Shown here piece by piece: positions 18,801-27,900 of a stretch of 64,000 nucleotides of DNA (position 1 is its first letter; each line of letters begins with the position of its first letter). Made by a program: the position numbers and the translations under genes. The notes under the pieces are model-generated. The model made no database searches. It saw nothing but the letters and a program-made list of their open reading frames with translations, and was not told where the DNA came from. The stretch comes from Symbiodinium natans (lineage: Eukaryota; Sar; Dinophyceae; Suessiales; Symbiodiniaceae), in contig CAJNDS010002719.1 of assembly GCA_905221605.1 (NCBI GenBank), positions 56,062-120,061 on the forward strand. Direction: 5' to 3'.

Positions 18801-18999
18801 GGTTGGCGTCAGGACGGCGGGCGCGTGGATCATCTTTGTCAGGACATAGGAAGTCAACCATCTCCGCGTCTGGGAACTCCCTGGAGACGAGCAAGTTGAG
18901 CTCTGACAGAAGGTTCCCAGTGAGCCCGAGAGGGGACTCATAGCCAGTGACGTTTACTCCATGGCTGTCTGGCCTCGTGTAGATATGCTCCTTTTGCAT
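15865..18999 (-). CDS. Copia accessory ORF with EEP nuclease/phosphatase domain
   Basis: 1044 codons. Residues 1-330 are charged and partly coiled-coil-like, with a very acidic block around 220-240. Residues ~617-985 form an endonuclease/exonuclease/phosphatase domain with every motif in order: NLGNF (~620), LLQEAS (Glu ~666), NFHLHS (~782), GGDANM (Asp ~819, Asn ~821), SLDCIV (Asp ~904), DSDNDSHTP (His ~959). The tail is Lys/Arg/Gly-rich. EEP enzymes cut phosphodiester or phosphate bonds with Mg; in LINEs they nick target DNA, but copia elements normally use only integrase. It sits 91 nt downstream of the Tpt1-like ORF. Substrate unknown. Confidence 0.85.
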   Translation of the reverse strand: MQKEHIYTRPDSHGVNVTGYESPLGLTGNLLSELNLLVSREFPDAEMVDFLCPDKDDPRARRPDANLADYAERLEVHHAFQKEREVYQELNHVRADFEVLVDIIGELYGQDLLAYLRRHEHDRNVRERYKVRLNGPDGAVELFDCPLLQRWSPALVISKVKARFQEGTGPASFSSRLALKAWRDLLSYEEYKSRENEVLEELLARPFSDLVVEEFLDDTNNITIEEEVEEMEVEEGGSLLKEELDSTPEAELAAMQVDESTDTQGGSSLTREEPPSEASPAKRARKVRFEESCKKEDGPGPLRRRTRKPSPKTVYRFEWPEDEKKKDGPQSSSSSAAGLSKDKEADEMDTEPPQFVKLEEETGVHQGIWGKQKTHLSPDEFQEAAKIFAEMDAPGEEATATDNEQAVEAMHVVSETKDLRQSAAFREFVEKHRETETWSPIFLLSKQKHGSASGIYHQDLRGDDANFFMLQHMRFRQLTGDFAKHPCAHYVAKESTVFREMAKLQPIYERRPHRNEVVFRAGDVRSTLDAELLRRAAKMPARVEELEERLQRAIRRQGATREELTNAMLHYFLACGITESAVGGLSLDEEPEDTVPEFRQEAGGRPVSTSKSYLTVMVLNLGNFERGRKNTVPREYREFVSKGNDGISVLVRAMALMKSHVFLLQEASTLSAEDLTYLKDNCWEFCRNPAGDLMIAFRTNHCGQHIKMVAGSTYGYEDHKHMPLSYQIVDICFGSTLSSETLDAKLAGFPKGKGAITRQNCQPQEFDTPLTRAGLNRIRICNFHLHSHIARKKVALSHESLAIMMADCFSMQVDIIGGDANMAAYRFQGSTQASASIRDSSFQDMVRYFCEAYKAALGNDPFTCPKPRFMSANPLGVLHWYEETYSMPYRNAPQVDWRTAPSLDCIVACVLEWDHSYSPQRWPTKTDAREAEYKIHVSEWVLNTNRSHYMLVDSDNDSHTPLLFTLTPMWLSNQQRKELDRRGATVKEAADRRKERQKANKAKAQPQEAPPAKGAGKGKEKGLKGKFTGRARARARGRSECRFR
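16741..16756. repeat. 16-nt covarying hairpin (in EEP ORF)
   Basis: CTTTCC-TTTC-GGAAAG followed by CCTGCC. The minus strand codes FPKGKG. One of a family listed under findings. Confidence 0.7.
18184..18289. repeat. Two 16-nt covarying hairpins (in EEP ORF)
   Basis: CTCCCT-TGTA-AGGGAG (18184-18199, then CTTCC) and CTCCTT-TAAC-AAGGAG (18274-18289, then CCTCC). The stems differ yet pair perfectly. A third lies at 18749-18764 (CTTTCC-TTCT-GGAAAG). Confidence 0.72.
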
Positions 19000-19090
19000 T
19001 TCAGCCCAGTAGCAGCCCTGCCGCTTGCCGTAGTCGAAGGCCTTGAGGAAAAGCGCTACAGAGTAGCCACTGAGAGGATGGCGCCACCAC

Positions 19091-20833
19091 TCAGCTGGTC
19101 CGACGTCGCCCAGTCGTTCCCTGAGAGCCAGTGCATCGCGCCGGATGATCTCCCAGGTCTGTGCGGACGCGACGGCCCATGCTGTTCCGCAGCTTCAAAT
19201 GGCCCTGCTCATACAGGAACCACGGGTTTGCGTTGAGCCGGTCGAAAGCACTCTGCATCTTCTCGACGCGGACTTTCCCAGTATCAACTCGGCCTTCGAC
19301 TTCGACTCCTCGCTCGAAGGGAATCGCTCGGCCCATCTCCATTGTTTCTGCGGCTCGGAGGTTCCTTGTCTCTTCCTCTTCAATGAGTCTTCGCAGCTCA
19401 TTGACGGTGACCTTGGGTACCTCACCTTTCGGTGAGCTTCCCTTTTCGGTCTGCTCTGTGGGTCCCTTTCCTTTCGGAAAGCCTCCCGAGGAAGAGCTGG
19501 CCGACGCTTGGCCTTCGGTTGGGCTACCGACGTTTTCACGTCGCTTGTCCCACCGGCGGCCACCAGGATCCTTCTCGTAGGGAGGACGCCAGTGGTGTGT
19601 GAGGTACTTGGGCGCCACGTCGAAGTAGGCCAAGACCACACCGTTAGGCGTGAAGTGCAACGCTTGACCATCCGCGTACAGGGTCTCGTAGTCGAGATTG
19701 ACGTAGAAGCGGTCGTTGCCTTCCCAGATGAGGGTCCCTTGTCGCGGGGCCTCGGTACCTCCACCATACACAAAGTGGATGGCGAGGCGGCCGCTCTGTC
19801 CTTGCTCTTTGACAGACGACCTTAGCATCCCCTGAGACTGAATGCTTTGGTAGTCCTTGGCGAATGCTGAGTGGAAGATGTAGCCCAGTTGCCTACACCT
19901 CTCCAGCGTGAGGACCTCGCCCAGCGCTGTCTCCGAGAGGCTGTCCGCCATCCGGGAATGACCTTGCCACGCCGCCACATAAATGTCGAAGTCAAGCTTG
20001 TTCAGGTCGCTGAAGTCAACGTCCACGAGTTTGACAATGATGCGGTAGCGTGCCTTGGAGTTTCCGGCTAGCAGACTGAAGGCTGTGAGTGGACTCATGT
20101 CAAGCCAACGCATCTCCCTCTGCAACAGCTCCAACGGGAGCTCGTTGTCTGGACCCAGGTGCTGCTTATTTCTGGTGTTGTGGCGTAGTTCATAAGTGAG
20201 CTTTTTGCCTTTTCTGGAAGCAAAGGTTCCATGCCACCGACCTTCTCTGTCAATGGTTGCAGCCTCCTCCTGGAACTTCTTCATCTCCTCCGTTGTCACG
20301 GAGCCCATGAAGAACCTGAGGAAGTCCATTTTCCATGACTGCCACCCTGACAGAATGTTGACATGGTGTGTCTGCTCATACAGAGCGACGTGGTACAGCA
20401 AGCTAACCTGTCCTTCAAGACAGTTCAAGCGCTGCATCGGTGTCAAGGAACCATCGGCGCTACCTGGAACCAGATTGAGGAACTTCTCATCTGACACGTT
20501 GTTTGGCCAGTGACGCACACCGTCAGAGCGGTAGACTATTTTTCCGGCCCCTTCGATATCACGAAGCCTCCGGATTCCAAGCCACGCTGCTGACTGAGTG
20601 TACGCGCCGTAGTCTGGAAGATTTGAACCTTCCAGCAAAGGCACATTGCTTCCAAGCGAAGGGTTCCACATGAAGCTGGAGCGAGGTCCAGCCATGGTGC
20701 GAATGCGCGTTTTCTTCACTAAAGCTTGGTTGCCGCAAACGCTCTGGAGAATTGCAGGCACAAATTCAAAAAGAGCCTCAAGCAAGCTGACAAGCAACTG
20801 CAAATGCGAGAGAAACACCAAAATAGAACGCAC
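19091..20833 (-). CDS. Copia accessory ORF, Tpt1/KptA-like RNA 2'-phosphotransferase
   Basis: 580 codons. Residues ~213-385 match the Tpt1/KptA fold: LRH (~215), SKARYRI (~259), WQGHS (~289), IFHSAF (~319, in place of the usual HGT), GML (~335), GRLAIHF (~348) and DGQALHFTPNGVVL near ~380. The Arg-His-Arg-Arg set used by Tpt1 to move a splice-junction 2'-phosphate onto NAD+ appears present. The C-terminal ~150 residues are Pro/Gly/Lys-rich. The true start may be the internal Met at ~47, after a hydrophobic leader that looks spurious. It lies 41 nt after the RT/RNase H frame. Its role in the element is unknown. Confidence 0.82.
   Translation of the reverse strand: MRSILVFLSHLQLLVSLLEALFEFVPAILQSVCGNQALVKKTRIRTMAGPRSSFMWNPSLGSNVPLLEGSNLPDYGAYTQSAAWLGIRRLRDIEGAGKIVYRSDGVRHWPNNVSDEKFLNLVPGSADGSLTPMQRLNCLEGQVSLLYHVALYEQTHHVNILSGWQSWKMDFLRFFMGSVTTEEMKKFQEEAATIDREGRWHGTFASRKGKKLTYELRHNTRNKQHLGPDNELPLELLQREMRWLDMSPLTAFSLLAGNSKARYRIIVKLVDVDFSDLNKLDFDIYVAAWQGHSRMADSLSETALGEVLTLERCRQLGYIFHSAFAKDYQSIQSQGMLRSSVKEQGQSGRLAIHFVYGGGTEAPRQGTLIWEGNDRFYVNLDYETLYADGQALHFTPNGVVLAYFDVAPKYLTHHWRPPYEKDPGGRRWDKRRENVGSPTEGQASASSSSGGFPKGKGPTEQTEKGSSPKGEVPKVTVNELRRLIEEEETRNLRAAETMEMGRAIPFERGVEVEGRVDTGKVRVEKMQSAFDRLNANPWFLYEQGHLKLRNSMGRRVRTDLGDHPARCTGSQGTTGRRRTS
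19421..19481. repeat. Two 16-nt covarying hairpins (in Tpt1-like ORF)
   Basis: CTCACC-TTTC-GGTGAG (19421-19436) and CTTTCC-TTTC-GGAAAG (19466-19481), each followed by CTTCC or CCTCC. They code SSPKGE and GFPKGKG. Confidence 0.72.
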
Positions 20834-20874
20834 TCACACACAGCACGCACACTTCCTGCGCACGCACTCTGCAG

Positions 20875-21942
20875 TCACAGACACGTGAGCATGAACATGG
20901 GCTGTGTAACATAACTGTAACCCCGCAGCTCCTTTTGGAGCCAGGCGTTTAAAAATGCTTTGTGTTCCAACAGCGTGCGAAAAGGAGGGTGCGCGTCAAT
21001 TTCTTTGAGCCACCCGGTTCGTACACTCTCAATAAGCTGGCGAGGATTCGCGCTTTTCTTTGTGAGACTGTCCGGAAGACAAAACTCGGTGCGAACATGC
21101 GACAAATCAGAAATGGCACCCGAACAAGCTTCCTTGCGTAACATCTGGACCATGTGAATGGTTTCCTGCTGTTCGGGGGCATGAGTAGTAGACGCGGTAG
21201 TAACGAGATTGTTTGCATCGGTGCGAATGTGAATCTCAGCATCTAAACCTGTCATGTCCTTCCAAAGACCTCGAAGCATTTGGCAAGTACCAAAACATTT
21301 CATGAGAGCATAGAGTTCAGCAACGGTAGTGCTAAGGGTAGTCCTCTTAATCTTAGTAGACTCAAAGAACATGAGAGATCCTCGCGTATCTCGCCTGCCC
21401 TTAACACGTTCATCAGCTATGAACACCGTCATAGCTCTCTGTGACGACTTGTCGCTGTTATTCCTAAATGCAGCGTCAGGAATTCCTAAGATCCTTGGTG
21501 AACCCTTGACAGGCCACACTCTCAGTTCCACACCATCACACTTGATCTGTCTGCAAAGCTTGTTCAACTCCTTACAGTGACCTATGGTTGGTGCAGCTGC
21601 AGCAGAAGCAAGTCGAGAAAAGTTGTAGCAGGCTTGGAACTGAGTGCGCGACTGAAGCCAGTTAATGCTGCCAAGCAACGAGCGGTAGGAGGTGTGTAGG
21701 GTTTTGTCACAGACAGCTGTGTCCTTGAGGTTCTTCGGCAAAATGATCTCTTCTAGCTCTGACACACTGAGTTGCTGGTCTATTGAAATGTATTTCTTCC
21801 TCTTTTGTTCATCAAAGACCCAACGAACTCTCTGACCTGTGAAGGTTAAGTCATTCTTATCCTCATGCCCTACAGTGAAACTCTTTTTGATCCTCTCAAG
21901 GAACCAGGACAGAAACTTTGGGGTTCCCCAGATCATCAACAT
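20875..21942 (-). CDS. Copia RT C-terminus and RNase H (frame-shifted)
   Basis: 355 codons continuing the polyprotein in another frame from the catalytic YVDD-equivalent onward (LMIWGTPKFLSWFLE). The middle part is the RT thumb/connection. RNase H residues follow in order: PDAAF (Asp), TTVAELYAL (Glu), RTDANNLV (Asp), RTEFCLPDSLTKK (Asp). Overlaps the upstream ORF by 47 nt. A real frame slip in this copy or a programmed frameshift would both fit. Confidence 0.85.
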   Translation of the reverse strand: MLMIWGTPKFLSWFLERIKKSFTVGHEDKNDLTFTGQRVRWVFDEQKRKKYISIDQQLSVSELEEIILPKNLKDTAVCDKTLHTSYRSLLGSINWLQSRTQFQACYNFSRLASAAAAPTIGHCKELNKLCRQIKCDGVELRVWPVKGSPRILGIPDAAFRNNSDKSSQRAMTVFIADERVKGRRDTRGSLMFFESTKIKRTTLSTTVAELYALMKCFGTCQMLRGLWKDMTGLDAEIHIRTDANNLVTTASTTHAPEQQETIHMVQMLRKEACSGAISDLSHVRTEFCLPDSLTKKSANPRQLIESVRTGWLKEIDAHPPFRTLLEHKAFLNAWLQKELRGYSYVTQPMFMLTCL

Positions 21943-24900
21943 GAAGATTCATGACTCCTACAGCCTTCGTATTCCGGCTTGGGCTTCCATGAACAGGATC
22001 AACAAAATGCTCTAGAAGTTGATCTACAAGCTCCGGAGTTAATTGAGACAGGCTGTCAGCCTTATAAGAAGCCTTTTCGGGCAAGAAGAGAGAAACAAGA
22101 ACTTCGGCTTCTTCTTCTAGGTAACAGGGTTCGTTTCCTATCCTAAGATCATGAGCACGCTCGATGACCCACCAGGTACCTTGGCGAAAGATGAAGGAAA
22201 CCCGATACGGATAGTCCTTTACCTTGTACGTAGGATCTGGCCCTCGCAAAGCCTTAGCTCTATGGGAAACCATAGCATGGCCGTTTTCATACGGGAACCA
22301 TCCACGCTTCTTGTGCGCACAGCCTCCTAAAAACCCCAAGAGCTTGTTGTCTGTAACTGGGCGCCAAGCGTAGTCAACTACCTTTTTGACATTGAAACAA
22401 GAAGCAATGTCAGGGTTGCTCATATAGGATCTCTCCTCCGCTGTGTCGGGGAGTGACTGACTTTCTTCATCGCAGCTGTAGCTGAGAAGCGCTTGCAGGG
22501 CTACCTCCTTTAAATAGGAGCTTGCCGTGTACAGAGAGGATGCCTCCCCTCTAGAGGAGCTTTCTTCTTGCGCAAGCTTGGCTTGTTTTCCTGATTCGAT
22601 ACCTTCATACGCAACGTATGTGCATCGATCAGCCCTGGTCGGCTCCAGTCCTATGGACCGGAGGAATTTGTCTAACCTGTTCCACCACCTTCGCGGTGCA
22701 TCATTTAGACCATAAACCGGTCTAAGACAAATGCAAACGAGCCAGAAAGGCAAGCCAATATCAGGAGGGAGTTGCACAACAACACTGCGAGTGCCTAAAT
22801 CGTACGTTTCCCCCTGAAGGAAGGCAGTCTTAAGATCCAAATGAAACAAATCCCAGTAGTTATTGGCTGCACACTGCGCCGCCAAGCGAAAGCCGTACCG
22901 CGTAGCGGTCGGGCTATCCGTCTGCTGGTCCCAGGCATGCTTATCCTGAAACCCCCGACAAACCCAACGAGCCTTGAACTTCGAAAAGAAGCCATTCTTG
23001 TCCACCTTTACAGTCAAGACCCAACGACCGGTCAAGAAATTCACGTCCTTTGCCAACTTTCGGCGGTCCGCAAGGCGAATGGCCTCATTGTCAAGATAGC
23101 TACGAAACTCTTCAAGCTTAGCCACTCGCAGCTCCTTAGCGAATTTTCGGGCCATTTCAGGAGTGACTACACCGGCCTTGATCTTATCCTGCTTAGTCAA
23201 CCACGAAGCAAAGCCATCGCCATCCAAGGGAACAAACGACGGAACCTTGAAATCCTGCGGAAGCTGAATGAGTATGTCCTCATCCCCTTCAACTAAGGCA
23301 AGAAGAGAATCCGCCCGCTCCCGATAATCCACCGTAGCGTTGGAATCAGTGTCCGACGTGGACTCAGGAACGGCCGGGCCCTGAGGCGCAACTGCCGGCG
23401 TGGGAACAATGGGAAATTCCCCTTCAGTCACAGGTAAGCCAGGAGCCGCGGGAGGCTCTCCGGAAGGCTGACCCGGCTCATGAGCGGGATCCTCAAAATC
23501 CGGATCGGTAGGGAAATCCTCTTTCTTCACGCCCTGACCCGGCAACAACACGGCGACGGGCGGCAGTACCGGCTGCGGCGGAGAGATTGGCGATGGAGGA
23601 ACGGAGTTAAGCTTGGGAAAGACCAACTTTGGTTCAGAACCGGCTGGAGGAATGCGCGCCTTAACCTTGGACGTATCATCGGGATGACGCCCACGCGCAC
23701 GCGTGACCGGCACATTTCGTGGCGACGGTGGTCGTTGCCAACGCGGCGCCGGAAATTCAGGATGTTTAGGTATCGACTGCAGAGGCTGAATACTGACAGG
23801 TGGCACATAAGGTGACGGCCGAATCATCTGGTCAGGATCAGCGTATTGCTTCGCCCCAGGCGCATCAGGAGGTCCACCGGGCGGCGGTCCTTCTTCGTGC
23901 ACTTCCATGGGCAAGGCATCTTCCTCAGGTGTTGAACCCAAGAAGGGCACCGGTCCCATAGGACCGCCTCCTCCACCTGGGCCCTGAGATCCCGGACCAT
24001 AAGGATACATCACCTGCGGCGGTGGCAGGCTCGGACCTGGTATCGGCGCAATAGCACCGCTTCCAGGTGTATCGGGCGGAGGCCCGGGCGAACCTGACAC
24101 ATCCATCAGAAGTTCTTCGTCTGCGTCATCAGGGACAATCGGCACAGTGTTGCCTCCTATCTGTACTCCACCTGGAGGCGGAGGTGGATAGCCATCATGT
24201 CCTGTCATATCCAGCGGTAGCTCTTCATCAGAGTCAATATCCGGATTGTGATGAATACTGACCTGTGGAGCACCACCAGGCGGATGAGACGGTCCCGACC
24301 CACTTGGGTCGCCTCCGTCTTCCGGCGGTTGGTCTGGAACGTAAGGATCCTGGTATCCTGGAGGAACCCCTGGAGGAGTTTCCCCCTGAAGCGGAAGAGG
24401 AGGAGGACCGGATGGATCGGATGGAACTGGCTGATCAGTGTAGTCTAGCCCTACATCCGGAGTTCCTATCTTCCTAACACTAGAACCTTCATTCCAGAAC
24501 ACAATCATGGACCACTTACTTGCATCCATTCGTGACAGGCATGAAGTCAGCTGTGACAGAGTAATGAAAAACACATGATCGTAATCGTGTTGATTCCATA
24601 AAATCACAACCGAATCAGGGTGTCGCTGAATCACTGGCAAGGTTTTCCCAAAGGTGCCTCTGTAGACATTGCAATGATCAAACTCAAGATGCGGTAAAGT
24701 GAGACACCGGACATTCCTTAAGCTTGGCTTCAGAGCAAGAGCCTCTGGCGATGTGGAAGTATTCACTTCAAGTTCAGTTCCAACCAGAAGCTTGTCTATG
24801 CTGGCTAATTTCTGAATCAGAGACGAAGTTGCAAATCTCTGAGGTGCAACATACTGCATTCTCTTCGGAAGACGATTCTTCCCCTGAGAGCTCGCAACTG

Positions 24901-27900
24901 CGAACTCTTCCTTCAACGGGAAGGCAGCAAGGGCATCATAGTTCCTATCTGAACGCATGCACAGAGCGCAAAGATCTCCATCATCGAAATCCTCCAAAAG
25001 GTCCTCAAAAAGAAACTCTTGTCTCTTATCAGGCACTCGCCCCCCTTGCAAGCACATTGAAAGCATGACAACATACTTGGGACTTAAAGTACCGTTCTGT
25101 GACACAGAGTAAGGAACAGTTTCCATGAAATTGAAAGACCCTTCAGGAAGATTCGACAAGTACGTAGTGGAAACGCCATCAATCTTAAAAGTAGCCTGTT
25201 GCATTGTCCATCTCCATTGTAAGGACCTGCTGCTCTGAGACAGCCAAAACCCCGAGCCCGCAGGATGAACCATAGACACATAAAGGCCTCGGTCATCTTG
25301 CCAACGAGTAACATCAGCACAGAATTGCCAAAAGGCCTTTTTCATTTTCCTGTTCCAGTTCTCAGGAACCACGGGATGGATCATCACATGACGGGGGTTT
25401 CCTTTCTCAAGCACATTCCAAGCCAACTGAATGGAATTCTGGACTCCTTTCTCACTCCAGTGTTTGGACTCAATCGGCTCACCGACCCTTAAGTCAGATT
25501 GGGCAGCGCAAGCCGACACGCCAGTGAGAGAGGCTGTTATCTCAACAAAATCACATGCTTCTCCATAGTAGTTGAAGTAACCGATCTCATGAGAATAACA
25601 GCAAGCACAGGCATACTCGGATCCCTCTCCACTGGGAGAGCCTTCCGTTTCTGGACTCAAAGGTATGGACACATCATGCCATGGATCGTGATCTCTTCTC
25701 ACCTTCGACTGGTTCACTCTCAAAACAGACTGATGGATCTGCACTAACACCATGGCACTTTCCTGTGAAACAACCTTACCTCGAACCCAGATTCCTTCGG
25801 ATTTCTTCTTTGATTCGTCCTTCATCCAAACAAACACCTTATCACCCTGCGAGTAGGGACCATCTGAGGGCATCACCCGTCCTGCCAAGTCCTTGCGAAG
25901 GTCCACGGCCTGACGTGCTTCCTGATGCGCCTTCAGTGCAATGCGTTGAAGCTGCAGAATGGTCCTGTCCTCTGCCGGGGGCTCTGAGGAAAGCTGTTCA
26001 GGGTTACAGGTTTCAATGTCGAAAAGATCAGGCGGTCTGCGCCCTGTCGCTATCTCAAGAGGTGAGTATCCTGCAATAGTCAACTGACAGTTTCTAGCCC
26101 AAACTACCTTCTTAGCTGCTTGGCGAACAGTTATCCTTTCAACATAACCCTCATCAGCTAGAGCCTTTGCCATGATTGCCCAAGTTCGCTTGAACAATCT
26201 CACAGCTGTTTCAGCTCTGTTTGGCCAGGGCGTCCTTGGTCCGCAAGGATAAGGTGTTATACCATGAAAACGGTAAAACTCACGATAGTCGTCCGTAAAG
26301 AAGGCTTGATCTCCTACGATTCCTTTGGGCATGCAGTTGTTTTCCTCGAACCACTGACGAAAGGCCCCTAGTGTCTCCTCAGCAGTCAAACCGCGCAAGG
26401 CCGTAGCCCACAACAGATTTGTTGCGCCATCGATGATCAAAAGCACTAAATAGCTATTAGCACCATAGTTGATTTCAGCGTGATCGACAAAAATCAGGTC
26501 TCCAAACGACGATGCACGTAAACCTGCTACTCTGGCTCGCGGCGGCGATGGCACGGAAGTGCTGCAAATCCTACAGGTACGATAAATCTTTTCGTACTTC
26601 TCGTAGATGTCTCCTGGCAGGCCAAGCATTGCAGTTCTGCGTCGAAATTGCGATGGACTCATGTGGTAATGCTTCACATGCAATTTGTAGAGTTCTACTT
26701 CATTTCGCAACTTTTCGATCATTCGCTTGTACGCCGGAGAAGCACGGGACACCTCTTGTCCCGGAAGTGGAAGAGAAATCCGCCTAGGTTCTAGCGCCTC
26801 ACTTCCGAGACGTTCTGGTTCCTTCGCTGGATCATATGGAATCTCTGCTTCTGAAGGAGAATAGTCCAAATCGCTCTCAGGGAGCCCTCCTTTAGAGTCC
26901 TTCCCTGCTCCATCGAGAATGCGCTTAGCACATTCTTCTAGAGAGTCATCACGCAAGCCCTCAACGGGCTCGTCAACTGCTGGTTCCTTCCCTGTAGGGA
27001 AGCTTCCAGTTCCTTTAGGTTCCTTTCCCTTCGGAAAGCTTCCTGTCTTGGACTTCTCTGACACTCGAACCCTTGACTTTTGAGAGTCTTTCCTTCCTTT
27101 CGAAACTACATCATCAGGGTTTCCCCGACGACCAGGACCCGAACCTGTGGTTCGTGCCTTTACAGAAGTCCTATTTTCGATGCCTCCTGGAAGGATTCGA
27201 AAAACAGTCTTTCCTTTCCAAGCCTTAGGCTTGACTTCCTGGCGCTTCTGAGCAACCTCTTTCCAATCATCGACCTTCGTCTCCTTCGTGCCATCGACGA
27301 ACTCGAAGATCGTGGCTCTCTTGGAGTCGAGGTATTCCAGGGGAATTGGCGACAAACTTGGAACGAAAACTTGATGCCTCTCTTTTTTGTGGATTCGGAT
27401 CAACTCTTGCTTTGCTTCATCTAGGAACCACTCATCTTCAACAGCGAGAGCTTCCTGGGTTCCTTCCCTCTTGGGAAGCTTCCCAGTTTCTCCCTGATTG
27501 TAGCCAAACTCGTAGTGGACTGTCTCAGTGAAGAAGCTCACCTTCTTGTGCTTCTCAAATCTCACATTCCACATGTAGTTGGCTACATCAAGCAAGTCGA
27601 GGATGAGATGCGAAGACCTTGCAACCTTCAGCCGAAAGGACTTAATGCCTAACACAGGGCTGCTCAAAAAGGCCTTGTCCGGATGAAGGCTCAATTGGAA
27701 TCGAAGATTTCGCATTTGAGGTAGCGACATGAGGGTTGGTACTTCACCTTGCTCCACAATGTCAAACTCGGTGGACTGAACTGCCGACTCTCGGTCATAC
27801 ATGCAGATGACAATTTTCTGCTGACAGCTTGCAGACTCAGAATTTGCAAAGGTGAATTGTGAAGTAGTTTGCTCCAACCTGTACCAAATGCCGCAATTCG

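Noticed and set aside
20726-20833. Signal peptide at the start of the Tpt1-like ORF
   Set aside because: The hydrophobic leader precedes a better internal Met (~residue 47) and is probably untranslated inter-ORF sequence.
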